NCBI GenBank assembly: GCA_009777725.1
Contig: WRLG01000019.1
Span: forward strand, 1 to 62,502
Direction: 5' to 3'
Origin: Oscillospiraceae bacterium
Lineage (GTDB): Bacteria > Bacillota > Clostridia > Oscillospirales > Ruminococcaceae
Length of the DNA stretch: 62,502 bases
Shown here: piece by piece, positions 6,095-14,844 of the stretch
How the letters are laid out: every line of letters starts with the position of its first letter
Numbering within the stretch: the first letter of the stretch is position 1
Translations under genes and position numbers: made by a program
The notes under the pieces: generated by a model
The model's input: the letters and a program-made list of their open reading frames with translations, nothing else
Told to the model about the DNA's origin: nothing
Databases searched by the model: none

Positions 6095-8428
6095 ATGACA
6101 GCTTTAATCCTTGCCGGCGGCGATGGGCTGAGGCTTCGACCTCTGACCTGCTCTAAGCCTAAAGCAATGCTGACGGTCTGCAACATACCGTTACTGGAAT
6201 ATTCATTGAGGGTATTAAAAAGATATAGCTATACTGATTGTATAATTTCTGCCGACCGATTTTCAAATATAATCACCGAGTATTCAGACGGCAGAAATGT
6301 ACGCTTTTCGCTGTCTGAAGCTCCCGCGGGAACAGCCGCGGCGTTAAGTAAGGCGGCTCTTGATATTGACGGCAACGGCTCGGCTGTTAACCGCAGCTTC
6401 GTTACCGTGCTTTGCTCTGATGTTCTTTTTGATTTTAACCTGCAAGCCGCAATCAAGCACCATGAGTATAATCACGGAGACATTACACTTATAGTAAAGA
6501 AAACTGACAGCCCCTCCGACTATACGGTAGCTATAGCGGAGGACGGGCTTATAACCGATATAAGCGAGGATTTACCGCGCGAAAGCTGCGCTTCAAATCT
6601 TGCGGTCACGGGGATTATGGTGGTTAGCTCTGAGCTTGCAAGGCGTATCTCCGAATACGGGGAGGATATTATATCGGACTGCGTGCCGCGTATGCTGAAA
6701 GATGGTGTAAAGGTTTTGGCTTTTACAGAAACAGGCTTTTGGCTTGACGTCAATTCTCCCGAGGATTATATCGCGGCTTCATATTCCGTCTTAAAGGGCG
6801 AGCTTTCGTTTGCCGATGCAACCGCCAACCGCGTGTCTGCAACGGCGGATATATCCGAAAGCGCGTCAGTATCGGCTGAGTGCGTGATAGGCGATAACGT
6901 CAGCATAGCGCGCGGAGCGAAAATTCACGGCGGTATTATACTAAGCGGTGCTTATATCGGCGAGAGGGCAACGGTGAACCAAGCCGTTATCGGAGAGGGG
7001 GCGCGGGTGCTGTCGTCCGCAGGCGTTTATGAGGGCGCGGTAATAGGCGGCGGCGCGGTAATAGGCGAAAACGCCGTGATAGCTCAAAACGTAAAAATAT
7101 GGAACGAAAGGCAGATTGAACCCTGCGCCTTCGCCTCCAACGATATAAAATACGGATTCAAAAAACCCCTTGTCATCGACGACGAGGGGGTGACGGGGGA
7201 GACCAACGGCATAATAACCCCTCAAATCGCTTCCGTCCTGGGCAGTGCGATGGCGAGCCTCAGAGGGCTTTCGGACGAAAGCCAAAAGCATGAAGCAAAA
7301 ATCGGAATAGGTTATAACGAAGCTCCCGCATCAAAGGCATTGGCTTTTGCTGTTGCTTCCGGGGTAATGTCATCGGGGGGGGAGGCTTGGCTTTTCGGGG
7401 AGACCTCCGAGCCGGGGCTGTCATTCTGCGTCAGAGCCTGCGAGCTTTCTGCGGGTTGCTATGTCGATGCGGGAGTAACCGCTAAATTGAAATTTATATC
7501 GTCCGACGGCTTGTCCTTAACAAGGCGCGAGGAAAAAATAATCGAAGCGGGCTTAAACAGAAGCGAATACAGGCGAGCGGGCTTTGCTCATTTCGGAGGC
7601 GAAAAGGAATGTTCCTCCGTGAACGAGCTTTATAAAATCAGCCTGCAAAAAGAAATACCCGAACGCCTTAAAGGCATACGGGCGGTGGTAAACACCTCCG
7701 GCTTCGGAATGAGCACGCTTTGCAATGAAATTCTAAATGGGATAAATGATAAAAACGGCGAGCCTGTCGTGTTTCATATCAGCGCGGACGGGCGCAAAAT
7801 CTCCGCCTATACCGACGAAACAGGCTACGTTTTCCATGAAAAGCTAACACTTTTATGTTGCCTTGAACGATTCCGAAGGGGCGAAGATGTAGCCCTGCCC
7901 TACGACTTTCCCACAGTAGCCGACAGGCTTGCCGGGCGTTACGGCGCAGTTGTTCTGCGATACTCGGGCTGTGCCTCCTCCCGCTCCGAAATATCGGACA
8001 GAGCCGCCAGAGAATTGGCTGTAAAAATGCCTTTCGTTTACGATGCGGCGGCATTAATGCTGAATGTGCTTGCCATACTGTCCGCTTCGGGCTTAACTCT
8101 TAAAAAGGCATTAGAGGAACTGCCCGAATTTGCTACGTCCAACCGATTCGTGGCAATAAACGGCAAATCTTCCGACAGGGTGAATTCAATAGAAATTCTG
8201 AGGCGTATGTGCGGCGAACGTCAAATCTCGGGGGACGGCGTTGTCATTAACGATAATCGCGGCAGAGTTTTAATACGCCCCGTCAAGACCGGCAAGGGCG
8301 TTATGATGCACGTTGAAAGCTACCAAGCCGAAATTGCGTCCGAGCTTTGCGATTTTTATCAGGATTTAATTTCCGAGCAATTAGGCAATTCCTTATTAAA
8401 CTCTGACAATATCGGCACCCAAGGATGA
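6095..8428 (+). CDS. Sugar-nucleotidyltransferase / phosphomannomutase-like fusion
   Basis: 777 residues in three parts. Residues 1-235 are a nucleotidyltransferase with the signature LAGGDGLRLRPLT..KPKAML that binds NTP and sugar-1-phosphate. About 250-340 is a left-handed beta-helix of hexapeptide repeats (VIGDNVSIARGAKI..., GAVIGGGAVIGENAVI). From about 385 on is an alpha-D-phosphohexomutase-like region (IGIGYNEAPASKALAFAVAS). The mutase phosphoserine loop, usually TASHNP-like, is not visible (CYVDAGVTAKLKF stands there), so the mutase half is probably catalytically dead or regulatory. The family is annotated as mannose-1-phosphate guanylyltransferase; the real substrate is unknown. GAAGGAAGG precedes the ATG. 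Its 3' end overlaps convergent murA by 33 bp. Confidence 0.8.
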   Translation: MTALILAGGDGLRLRPLTCSKPKAMLTVCNIPLLEYSLRVLKRYSYTDCIISADRFSNIITEYSDGRNVRFSLSEAPAGTAAALSKAALDIDGNGSAVNRSFVTVLCSDVLFDFNLQAAIKHHEYNHGDITLIVKKTDSPSDYTVAIAEDGLITDISEDLPRESCASNLAVTGIMVVSSELARRISEYGEDIISDCVPRMLKDGVKVLAFTETGFWLDVNSPEDYIAASYSVLKGELSFADATANRVSATADISESASVSAECVIGDNVSIARGAKIHGGIILSGAYIGERATVNQAVIGEGARVLSSAGVYEGAVIGGGAVIGENAVIAQNVKIWNERQIEPCAFASNDIKYGFKKPLVIDDEGVTGETNGIITPQIASVLGSAMASLRGLSDESQKHEAKIGIGYNEAPASKALAFAVASGVMSSGGEAWLFGETSEPGLSFCVRACELSAGCYVDAGVTAKLKFISSDGLSLTRREEKIIEAGLNRSEYRRAGFAHFGGEKECSSVNELYKISLQKEIPERLKGIRAVVNTSGFGMSTLCNEILNGINDKNGEPVVFHISADGRKISAYTDETGYVFHEKLTLLCCLERFRRGEDVALPYDFPTVADRLAGRYGAVVLRYSGCASSRSEISDRAARELAVKMPFVYDAAALMLNVLAILSASGLTLKKALEELPEFATSNRFVAINGKSSDRVNSIEILRRMCGERQISGDGVVINDNRGRVLIRPVKTGKGVMMHVESYQAEIASELCDFYQDLISEQLGNSLLNSDNIGTQG

Positions 8429-9655
8429 AAGTGTAGCTTCAATGGCTTCATACCCCCTGTCAATGTATCGGACGGAGGAGATTTCGCTTCTTCCCTCCGC
8501 GCCCAAAGCCGCAGCGACAAGACCCGCGCCGCCCCGTAAATCGGGAGCGGAGCAATTCGCGCCGAAAAGCCTCGGCGTCCCCTTGACAACCGCCACCTTA
8601 CCCTCGACTTGAATATCCGCGCCCATTCTTCGCAAGCCGCCAACATGCCTGTACCTGTTCTCAAAAATATTTTCAACAAATACGGAAGCGCCGTCCGCTT
8701 TGCAAAGAGCCGCCATGACAAAGGCTTGTGCATCGGTAGGAAATCCGGGGTATACCATAGTTCTTACGATGTCTATTGCATTGAGGCGTTTGCCGGAGCT
8801 GAAATAAATCGTATTCTTCAAGCTGTGAACAGCGCATCCCATCTGCTCGAAAACGGGGGTTACAGCGGTTAGGTGGGCGGGGCGGCAGTTTCTTATGACA
8901 ATATCGCCGCCTGCCGCCGCCGCGCAAGCCATATAGGTAGCGCAGACAATTCTGTCCGGCATGATTTCGTATTCACAGCCGTGCAGTCTTTCAACGCCGT
9001 TTATGACTAAGCTTCCGGTTTGCGCGCCCTCTATCTGCGCGCCGCATTTGCGGAGAAAATATATAAGGTCGGTTATTTCGGGCTCTCGCGCCGCATTATG
9101 GATTACGGTAACGCCTTCCGATAAAACAGCCGCTAAAATAATATTCTCGGTAGCCCCTACGGAGGGGAAGAAAAGGGAAATCTCCGCGCCTTTAAGGCGA
9201 CCCGCCGACTCACAGCTTAAACCGGCTCCGCTTTCGGTGACAACCGCGCCCATCTTTTTCAAAGCAGAGATGTGCATATCTATGGGGCGCGCTCCTATGT
9301 CACAGCCGCCGGGGAGCGATATTTTACAGTTCCCCGTTTTGCCCAAAACCGCGCCCAGAAAAATAACAGACGAGCGCATTTCGCGCATTAAGCTCTCGCT
9401 GATTTGCGTTTCGCTGATGCCTGCGCCGTCAACAGTTATCGTATTCGCTTCAAAGGTCGTTTTGCGCCCTAAGCTGTTTAGGATTCTCATGGCGGCATAT
9501 GTATCGGAGAGCCTCGGGCAGTTTTTAAGCGTAACCTCCCCGTCGCAAAGAGCCGCCGCCGCCAGTATCGGCAGGACCGCGTTTTTCGCGCCTTGCAGGC
9601 TCAGCTCGCCCCTTAATCTTTTCCCGCCGTTTATGATTAGCTTTTGCACCGTCAA
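8396..9655 (-). CDS. murA: UDP-N-acetylglucosamine 1-carboxyvinyltransferase
   Basis: MurA transfers enolpyruvate from PEP to UDP-GlcNAc, the first committed step of peptidoglycan synthesis in the cytosol. Visible signatures: substrate loop LQGAKNAVLPILAA, the active-site loop LPGGCDIGARPIDMHI with the catalytic, fosfomycin-target Cys, and PGFPTDAQA. The frame is open back to 9775, but that extension contains the metK terminator; a TTG at 9655 with AGGGG six bases upstream gives 419 residues, the family length. The final 33 bp are shared antisense with the gene at 6095-8428. Many Firmicutes carry two MurA paralogues; which one this is cannot be told. Confidence 0.92.
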   Translation of the reverse strand: MTVQKLIINGGKRLRGELSLQGAKNAVLPILAAAALCDGEVTLKNCPRLSDTYAAMRILNSLGRKTTFEANTITVDGAGISETQISESLMREMRSSVIFLGAVLGKTGNCKISLPGGCDIGARPIDMHISALKKMGAVVTESGAGLSCESAGRLKGAEISLFFPSVGATENIILAAVLSEGVTVIHNAAREPEITDLIYFLRKCGAQIEGAQTGSLVINGVERLHGCEYEIMPDRIVCATYMACAAAAGGDIVIRNCRPAHLTAVTPVFEQMGCAVHSLKNTIYFSSGKRLNAIDIVRTMVYPGFPTDAQAFVMAALCKADGASVFVENIFENRYRHVGGLRRMGADIQVEGKVAVVKGTPRLFGANCSAPDLRGGAGLVAAALGAEGRSEISSVRYIDRGYEAIEATLSSLGADIVRV

Positions 9656-9721
9656 AAGCAGCCCCTTTACCTTTTTCCCTATACTATGCCGTTTGATGAT
9701 GTTCGGTGAAAGGTTGGGAAC

Positions 9722-9749
9722 AAAAAACCGCCTGTTGAGGCGGCTTTTT
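9722..9749 (-). terminator. Rho-independent terminator after metK
   Basis: On the minus strand GCCGCCT..AGGCGGTTTTTT forms a six-pair GC stem followed by six T. It lies between metK and murA, separating the two transcripts and ruling out the longest murA start. Confidence 0.85.
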
Positions 9750-9802
9750 ACTATGATTCTATCATGAACTGCCAAATAAGAGTTGCACCTTGTAAATTAC
9801 CC

Positions 9803-10984
9803 CTAAAGCCCCAACTCCCTCAAAAGCGCATCTGTCTTGTCGGTTTTTTCCCAAGCTACGCCTAAATCCTCGCGCCCCATATGTCCGTAAGCGGCAAGCT
9901 TTCTGTATTGCGGCTTTCTTAAATCAAGAGCCTTTATAATCGCCGCGGGTCTCAAATCAAATACCGCGTCAACGGCAACGCCCAAAGCCTCGTCTGAAAC
10001 CCTGCCTGTGCCGAAGGTATCAACCATTACGGATACGGGCTTAGCAATGCCTATTGCGTAAGCAAGCTGTACTTCGCACTTTTCCGCAAGTCCTGCCTTA
10101 ACGATGTTTTTAGCAACATATCTTGACGCGTAAGCCGCGCTTCTGTCCACCTTTGTCGGGTCCTTGCCGGAGAATGCGCCGCCGCCGTGACGAGAATAAC
10201 CGCCGTAGGTATCGACTATTATTTTACGCCCGGTAAGTCCGCTGTCACCCTGCGGTCCGCCTATAACAAAACGCCCTGTGGGGTTTACGTGGATTGATGT
10301 ATCAACCAGCAGTTGCTCGGGAATAATCGGGTTTATTACCTTTTTAATTATATCTGCGCGAAGCTTTTCTAAAGATATTTCCTTCGCGTGCTGGGTTGAA
10401 ACAACAATGGTGTCCACCCTTGACGGCTTGCCGTCTTCATATTCAACCGTTACCTGCGTTTTACCATCGGGGCGAAGATACGGCAAATCGCCTGATTTCC
10501 GCACCTCGGTAAGTTTCTTCGCCAGCCTGTGGGCAAGAGAAATCGGGAGCGGCATAAGCTCGGGCGTTTCATTGCAGGCATAGCCGAACATCATCCCTTG
10601 GTCGCCCGCGCCCGTCATGTTATCATCTGCGGCATCGCCTGTTTTATGCTCCAAGGCTTCGTCTACCCCCAGTGCTATGTCGGGGGATTGCTCATCAATC
10701 GAAAGCAGAACCGAGCAGGTGTGACCGTCAAAGCCGTACTTAGCGCGGTCGTAGCCAATATCTATGATAACCTGCCGCGCCAGCTTGGCTATATCTACGT
10801 AACAGCTGGTCGTAATTTCGCCCATGCACATAATTAAGCCGGTCGTTGTGCAGGTTTCACAGGCAACCCGCCCGTTGGGGTCGCTTGCGAGGATAGCGTC
10901 AAGCACCGCGTCTGAAACCTGGTCGCAAATTTTGTCGGGATGTCCCTCCGTTACCGATTCCGATGTAAATAATTTTTTCGACAT
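9803..10984 (-). CDS. metK: S-adenosylmethionine synthetase
   Basis: 393 residues, standard length. MetK makes SAM from methionine and ATP in the cytosol. Signatures: [17 protein letters not shown] at the N-terminus (ATP/Mg binding), [12 protein letters not shown] (the hexapeptide GAGDQG) and [19 protein letters not shown] (P-loop-like GGGAFSGKD). It has its own promoter and a SAM-I riboswitch upstream, so it should be repressed at high SAM. Upstream lies the small JAMM cassette; downstream is murA after a terminator. Confidence 0.98.
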   Translation of the reverse strand: MSKKLFTSESVTEGHPDKICDQVSDAVLDAILASDPNGRVACETCTTTGLIMCMGEITTSCYVDIAKLARQVIIDIGYDRAKYGFDGHTCSVLLSIDEQSPDIALGVDEALEHKTGDAADDNMTGAGDQGMMFGYACNETPELMPLPISLAHRLAKKLTEVRKSGDLPYLRPDGKTQVTVEYEDGKPSRVDTIVVSTQHAKEISLEKLRADIIKKVINPIIPEQLLVDTSIHVNPTGRFVIGGPQGDSGLTGRKIIVDTYGGYSRHGGGAFSGKDPTKVDRSAAYASRYVAKNIVKAGLAEKCEVQLAYAIGIAKPVSVMVDTFGTGRVSDEALGVAVDAVFDLRPAAIIKALDLRKPQYRKLAAYGHMGREDLGVAWEKTDKTDALLRELGL

Positions 10985-11010
10985 ACTTTTTTACCTCCAT
11001 GCTCCCAAAT

Positions 11011-11045
11011 AAAAAAAACAGCGTAAAGGATTACCCAAACGCAGA
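11011..11045 (-). terminator. Attenuator terminator of the metK SAM-I leader
   Basis: Immediately 3' of the aptamer the minus strand reads GCGTTTGGG..CCTTTACGC followed by eight T. The stem is imperfect, but its place between aptamer and metK ribosome site and the T-run fit a transcription attenuator that forms when SAM is bound. Confidence 0.7.
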
Positions 11046-11062
11046 ATTTTTTTATAAAAATT

Positions 11063-11180
11063 CCTCATCTTTCGGATAAATCCGCAGGATTTAGCACCTT
11101 GCTCGCACGCTGTAAAAAACGCGCACAGTCAGGTTGCCGGGCTTCACAGGACCAGTTCCTCCGCCGCTCTTGATAAGGGT
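11063..11180 (-). promoter_or_regulatory. SAM-I (S-box) riboswitch
   Basis: The minus strand shows the S-box core in order: CTTATCAAGAG (P1 5' side), GAGGAACTGGTCCTGTGAAG (conserved GGA and kink-turn), CCCGGCAACC, AAGGTGCTAAATCCTGC, and CGAAAGATGAGG closing P1. It binds SAM and switches off metK transcription through the terminator just downstream. The metK promoter lies immediately upstream. Confidence 0.97.
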
Positions 11181-11198
11181 TATTAAATTTTATAATTT

Positions 11199-11227
11199 AT
11201 TATAGCATATATTTATGCGGTTGTCAA
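11199..11227 (-). promoter_or_regulatory. metK promoter
   Basis: Minus strand -35 TTGACA, 17-bp spacer, -10 TATAAT, start expected about 15 bp before the SAM-I aptamer. The -35 box lies inside one copy of the 36-bp direct repeat flanking the JAMM-like cassette. Confidence 0.9.
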
Positions 11228-11256
11228 GTAGCTTTTTTATTAAAAATACAAATAAT
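11221..11256. repeat. 36-bp direct repeat, metK-side copy
   Basis: TTGTCAAG followed by TTTTTTATTAAAAATAC and AAATAAT. It matches 12141-12176 at 34 of 36 positions in the same orientation. This copy supplies the metK -35 box and also retains what look like the last codons of the CPBP gene at 12160, as a dead copy. Together the two copies bracket a two-gene cassette. Confidence 0.9.
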
Positions 11257-11289
11257 CTTCAACATCAATATTTGAAGTTAGTTGAACGA

Positions 11290-11487
11290 CTACATTATAC
11301 GTGCCGCAATAAAGTCATCCAATTCCTTATCCAATGACTCCGGCGTATCGTCCTTATAGTATTCATAAAACTCATCATACGTCATCCCAAAACGTAACAT
11401 ATAATCTGCATCTTTTTCTTCGTCTGTCATTAATTCAATAGGTTTCTCGTATAAGTCAATAACTTTTACAGCTTTATTATTTAACAT
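11290..11487 (-). CDS. Small acidic protein, partner of the JAMM-like gene
   Basis: 65 residues (MLNNKAVKVIDLYEKP...), very acidic in its second half (DEEKDADY, YDEFYEYYKDDTPE, DKELDDF), no Cys, no signal or membrane segment. The start at 11487 overlaps the end of the JAMM-like gene by 11 bp; the longer frame would run far into that gene. I do not recognise the family. The coupling and acidity would suit an antitoxin, inhibitor or immunity protein for its neighbour, which is inference only. Confidence 0.65.
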   Translation of the reverse strand: MLNNKAVKVIDLYEKPIELMTDEEKDADYMLRFGMTYDEFYEYYKDDTPESLDKELDDFIAARIM

Positions 11488-11986
11488 AAAAATCCCACCC
11501 CATCTTATCAATAATTTTCTCAAGCGCACCACGCCCACTGCCGTAATCTCTGCATAAACATCCCCATTGCCTATCAAAGAAGTTATAATCACTTTCGTCT
11601 GATAAATCTATACGAGTTCCATTCCCGACAGACAGTGAATATACTGTTCCGTCATGCCCAACAGCTATCATCATCGCAATTTCAGAATTGTTGTTTACCG
11701 TAACAAAGTCTTTAAAGCTAAATGACGTGCTGTTCGGGTGGTTATGTAAAACTATCAGCTTAACACCGACCAAAGGCATTTCCAGTTTGCCGCCATACTC
11801 ACCGAGTTTTTGATGTGATATTAATTTGCCGTTTTTAGCGTTCAAAAAATACGCATCCTCGGTATTATGTCCCGCATTATCTAAAATAGCCTGCCGTGCA
11901 TATTCCGCTACTAACTTATCACCTTTAGCGGAAGAAGTCACCCCGCTGAATTTTTGAGCGTATTCTTTTGAGCTAATATCAAACAT
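11477..11986 (-). CDS. JAMM/RadC-like metallopeptidase-fold protein
   Basis: 169 residues. The motif HNHPNSTSFSFKD (81-93) supplies His81, His83, Ser90 and Asp93, close to the JAMM zinc motif HxHPx6SxxD but one residue shorter. The following strand MIAVGHDGTVYSLSVG also fits JAB/MPN folds and the related domains found at the ends of phage and polymorphic-toxin proteins. The frame is open to 12151, but a strong promoter lies at 12065-12093, so the ATG at 11986, with GGAG upstream, is preferred. It is coupled to the acidic gene at 11290. The function could be deubiquitinase-like peptidase, toxin or nuclease-associated; I cannot choose. Confidence 0.65.
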   Translation of the reverse strand: MFDISSKEYAQKFSGVTSSAKGDKLVAEYARQAILDNAGHNTEDAYFLNAKNGKLISHQKLGEYGGKLEMPLVGVKLIVLHNHPNSTSFSFKDFVTVNNNSEIAMMIAVGHDGTVYSLSVGNGTRIDLSDESDYNFFDRQWGCLCRDYGSGRGALEKIIDKMGWDFYVK

Positions 11987-12064
11987 ATAAACTATAACTC
12001 CGTATTCGCAACTTGTTTTCCGGCTCGGTGTAATTTCTATCCTCTTGTATTCTGTTTGATTTAA

Positions 12065-12093
12065 AGTATAGCATATTCTGTTGATAAAGTCAA
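12065..12093 (-). promoter_or_regulatory. Promoter of the JAMM-like cassette
   Basis: Minus strand -35 TTGACT, 17-bp spacer, -10 TATACT. It lies inside the cassette, so the two genes carry their own promoter between the flanking repeats. Confidence 0.85.
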
Positions 12094-12140
12094 GGCAGCA
12101 ACTTGAAAAAATTACTGTCCCTTTATGAGATATGAGAGCT

Positions 12141-12176
12141 TTGTCAAGCAACTTTTTTATTAAAAATACAAATAAT
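12141..12176. repeat. 36-bp direct repeat, CPBP-side copy
   Basis: Second copy of the repeat at 11221-11256 (34/36 identical, same orientation, 920 bp apart). It contains the last codons and the stop of the CPBP protease gene. Sequence outside the repeats is not similar, so this is a bounded duplication, as produced by an insertion or a site-specific event. Confidence 0.9.
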
Positions 12177-12840
12177 AAACAACCACCAAATTAATCGCAA
12201 TATTCGCCCCCATATGCACTGCCAAGCTTCCCGTTAAACATTCGCACCGTCTGGTAAGCTCGTTGAAAATCAATCCGGCAACGGAGAGCCCGAGCATGAA
12301 GAATATGAAGATGCCGGGAGATACCCAATCGCCTAAGATAGCCGCGTGATAAAATGCAAACAGCAAGCAGGAAAACGCATAGGCGTAACGCTTTAAGCCG
12401 GAGCGGTAGAGGGTATAAAATACAAAGCCCCGGAAAAAGACCTCCTCCAGAGCGGCGTTGACCAGTACGATATAGGCGAATACAAAAGGAAATGTCCCGC
12501 CCGTTATCCCGTTATGCTCCAAGCCGCCGATGATTTGCTCCCTGTCCAGCCATGGGCTGAGGACGGCGGCAAGCAGCAGTATAAACGCGAATACGCAAAA
12601 GCACAGCATAAAGGAACGCTTAACCTTTTCTTTGTTTCCCCTTGAAAACATCTCCTTAAACCCGCCGCCCTTTGAAACCGCGAAATAGACGGCGGGAGTA
12701 AGGATAAAAAGAATTACCTTCACAGCAGAGGTGTATACGTAAAAATTAAAAGGGGAGTTTAGCATGACGGCGTGGAGCGCGCAGGCTAATATGGATACTG
12801 ACGTAATCAGTGCGGTATTCTTATTTTTGATTTTTTTCAT
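12160..12840 (-). CDS. CPBP-family intramembrane metalloprotease
   Basis: 226 residues with about six to seven hydrophobic helices. The CPBP (CAAX protease/Abi) motifs are in order: EEVFFRG (EExxxR), FAFYHAAILGDW (FxxxH) and HMGANIAIN (HxxxN). These place a metal-dependent active site in the membrane. Bacterial members cleave membrane substrates or process and protect against peptides; the substrate here is unknown. It follows the chemoreceptor gene by 8 bp on the same strand and is probably co-transcribed with it. Its stop codon lies inside the 36-bp repeat. Confidence 0.88.
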   Translation of the reverse strand: MKKIKNKNTALITSVSILACALHAVMLNSPFNFYVYTSAVKVILFILTPAVYFAVSKGGGFKEMFSRGNKEKVKRSFMLCFCVFAFILLLAAVLSPWLDREQIIGGLEHNGITGGTFPFVFAYIVLVNAALEEVFFRGFVFYTLYRSGLKRYAYAFSCLLFAFYHAAILGDWVSPGIFIFFMLGLSVAGLIFNELTRRCECLTGSLAVHMGANIAINLVVVYYLYF

Positions 12841-12848
12841 TCAGATTC

Positions 12849-14528
12849 CTAAACTTTCAGCTTAAAATTGGAAACCAAGCCCTCCAGTACGCTTGCCTGT
12901 CCGCTCATTTCCTCCGAAACGGCGGCGGATTCCTCGGCGGTCGCGCTGTTTTGCTGGACTACGTTTGTTACCTCGCCTATGGCGGTGTTGATTTGGCTTA
13001 TGGCGGAAAATTGCTCATCGGAGGAGCGGGCAATTTCCGTGATAATCCTGTTGCTTTCGCTTATTCCTTCTACGATTTCGCTTAGGCTGGCGGCGGTTTC
13101 ACCCGCAATTTTTGTACCCAGCTGAGCTTTTTCCATAGAGTTGGCAATCAAGCTTCCTGTATCCTTAGCGGACTCCGCGCTCTTGGCGGCAAGGTTGCGA
13201 ACCTCTTCGGCTACAACGGCAAACCCCTTGCCCGCCGCACCCGCTCTGGCGGCTTCAACGGCGGCGTTAAGTGCCAGTATATTCGTCTGGAACGCAATAT
13301 CATCGATTGCCTTGATGACCTTGCTTATGCTTTGGTTTGCGTTGTTTATTTCATTTACGGCGTTTATCATCTGCTCCATCTGGCGGCTGCCTTTTTCGGC
13401 GTTGTTCATGATGGTGTTGGCAAGTTTGGCGGCGTTTTCGGTTCTTTCGGCATTTTCCTTTGTTTTATCGGATATATCTGATACCGATGCCGAAAGCTGC
13501 TGTAGGGTCGCCGCCTGCTCGGAAGCTCCGCCCGCCAAGGTCTGCGCGCCGTCCGCAAGCTGTTTTGAGCTGATGGAAACCCGCGCGGTGGAAGCGGTAA
13601 TCTGCGACAGGACATCGTTGAACGAATCGATGATAACGGTAAGAGCCGTTTTAATCGGCGCGAAATCGCCTATGTAATCGGTGGTTACCTTGATATTTAA
13701 ATCACCCTGCGAAATCCTTTTCAGCTTATCCGAAATATCGCCGATATATTCCTTTAATTCGTCTTGGGTTTTATGTATAGCATCCGTGAGCCTGCCGATT
13801 TCGGAGGTATCCGAGGCAAGGTTGATGTTTTGATGAAGCTTGCCGATTGCAATCTCTCCCATCCCCTTTTCAAGCTTCTTAATCGGGACGATGAGCCTGC
13901 TCATAATCAACAGCGCGCTGATTACCTGCAAAACAGATATGATGGCAATAAAGGCAAACGTAATCGTTTTCGCCTGCCCGATTTGAGCGTTCAAATCGTC
14001 TACCGCGCTTAGGGCGCGTTCGTCAAGCATGGAAAGAAATTCATCCTTGGTGGATAAAATCTGCCCTATCCATTCGTAATAGGCATCTCCGTAAACATCT
14101 TCAATGGCTTCCTCTCTCAGCCCTGCTATGGTCTTGTCCATAGCGTCGCTTTCAAGGGGGACTAAGTTGTTTGACAATGCCGACATGCGGTCGATTCTTG
14201 CCTGCTCCTCATCTGTAATGCCGATTTCTTTCAGGCGCGCAACGCCGATGTCGCGGTTTTTCGCTACATTGATTTCATTCCAATAATTGTCAAAGTGAAC
14301 CATATTGCCCGTAACCGCGAAAGCCCGCACCTCGTTGGTCAGATAAGCCGAGCCGTTCATAAATCTGTTGGCGTTATAGGTTAGCTCAAACCTGTCCCGA
14401 TTCGATTGGTCAACCTTTTGATGTAAGGAAGCTACGTTTAAAAAGGAAATAATGGTGGCAATAACAAAGGCGATGGACAACGAGTTCAATATGATGACCA
14501 TTGTCGATTGATTTAAAGACTTTTTCAT
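12849..14528 (-). CDS. Methyl-accepting chemotaxis protein
   Basis: 559 residues: TM1 near 10-32 ([18 protein letters not shown]), an extracytoplasmic helical sensor region of about 150 residues (MCP four-helix type), TM2 near 185-210, HAMP ([15 protein letters not shown]), then the long signalling coiled coil. The hairpin tip [20 protein letters not shown] is canonical. It would signal through CheA/CheW, which are not in this window. The start at 14528 is preferred (AGGGG upstream) over 14582, which lies within a perfect palindrome. Its signalling domain is very like that of the next receptor gene. Confidence 0.95.
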   Translation of the reverse strand: MKKSLNQSTMVIILNSLSIAFVIATIISFLNVASLHQKVDQSNRDRFELTYNANRFMNGSAYLTNEVRAFAVTGNMVHFDNYWNEINVAKNRDIGVARLKEIGITDEEQARIDRMSALSNNLVPLESDAMDKTIAGLREEAIEDVYGDAYYEWIGQILSTKDEFLSMLDERALSAVDDLNAQIGQAKTITFAFIAIISVLQVISALLIMSRLIVPIKKLEKGMGEIAIGKLHQNINLASDTSEIGRLTDAIHKTQDELKEYIGDISDKLKRISQGDLNIKVTTDYIGDFAPIKTALTVIIDSFNDVLSQITASTARVSISSKQLADGAQTLAGGASEQAATLQQLSASVSDISDKTKENAERTENAAKLANTIMNNAEKGSRQMEQMINAVNEINNANQSISKVIKAIDDIAFQTNILALNAAVEAARAGAAGKGFAVVAEEVRNLAAKSAESAKDTGSLIANSMEKAQLGTKIAGETAASLSEIVEGISESNRIITEIARSSDEQFSAISQINTAIGEVTNVVQQNSATAEESAAVSEEMSGQASVLEGLVSNFKLKV

Positions 14529-14564
14529 AATTTTAAATCCCCTAACGTAAAATAATTTTTGAAC

Positions 14565-14586
14565 CCAATTGAACATGTTCAATTGG
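14565..14586. promoter_or_regulatory. Perfect 22-bp palindrome upstream of a chemoreceptor gene
   Basis: The half-site CCAATTGAACA is followed directly by its exact complement, with no spacer. It lies 15-36 bp downstream of the -10 box, within the first bases of the transcript and about 40 bp before the start codon. It is a candidate operator for a dimeric repressor. Confidence 0.65.
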
Positions 14587-14600
14587 ATTTATTATTTTAC

Positions 14601-14629
14601 ATTTTACCACAATTTACCTCATTTTTCAA
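14601..14629 (-). promoter_or_regulatory. Promoter of the chemoreceptor gene at 12849-14528
   Basis: Minus strand -35 TTGAAA, 17-bp spacer, -10 TAAAAT, just upstream of the palindrome. A run of TA dinucleotides (about 14661-14680) lies further upstream. Confidence 0.7.
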
Positions 14630-14844
14630 CCCCTTGCCAAAATTTTGTAATAATTCACAATATATATATATATATATATAGCACATTGCACAAACGGTGG
14701 TAGGTTAAGGCTGTAGGATAAGCGCATTGATGAATGTTTTTATCAATATATTATGTATGTTATTGCTCTTGTAGGGCACGACGTCCTCAACACCCCGTAA
14801 CAATTTACGGCGTATTAAGGACGTTGAAACACCAAAGACTAAAT

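Noticed and set aside
8396-9775. 459-residue form of MurA starting at 9775
   Set aside because: The extension would translate through the metK terminator and lacks family similarity; TTG at 9655 has a good ribosome site and gives the normal length.
14661-14680. TA dinucleotide run as a regulatory element
   Set aside because: A simple AT microsatellite between two genes; no supported role beyond possible slippage.
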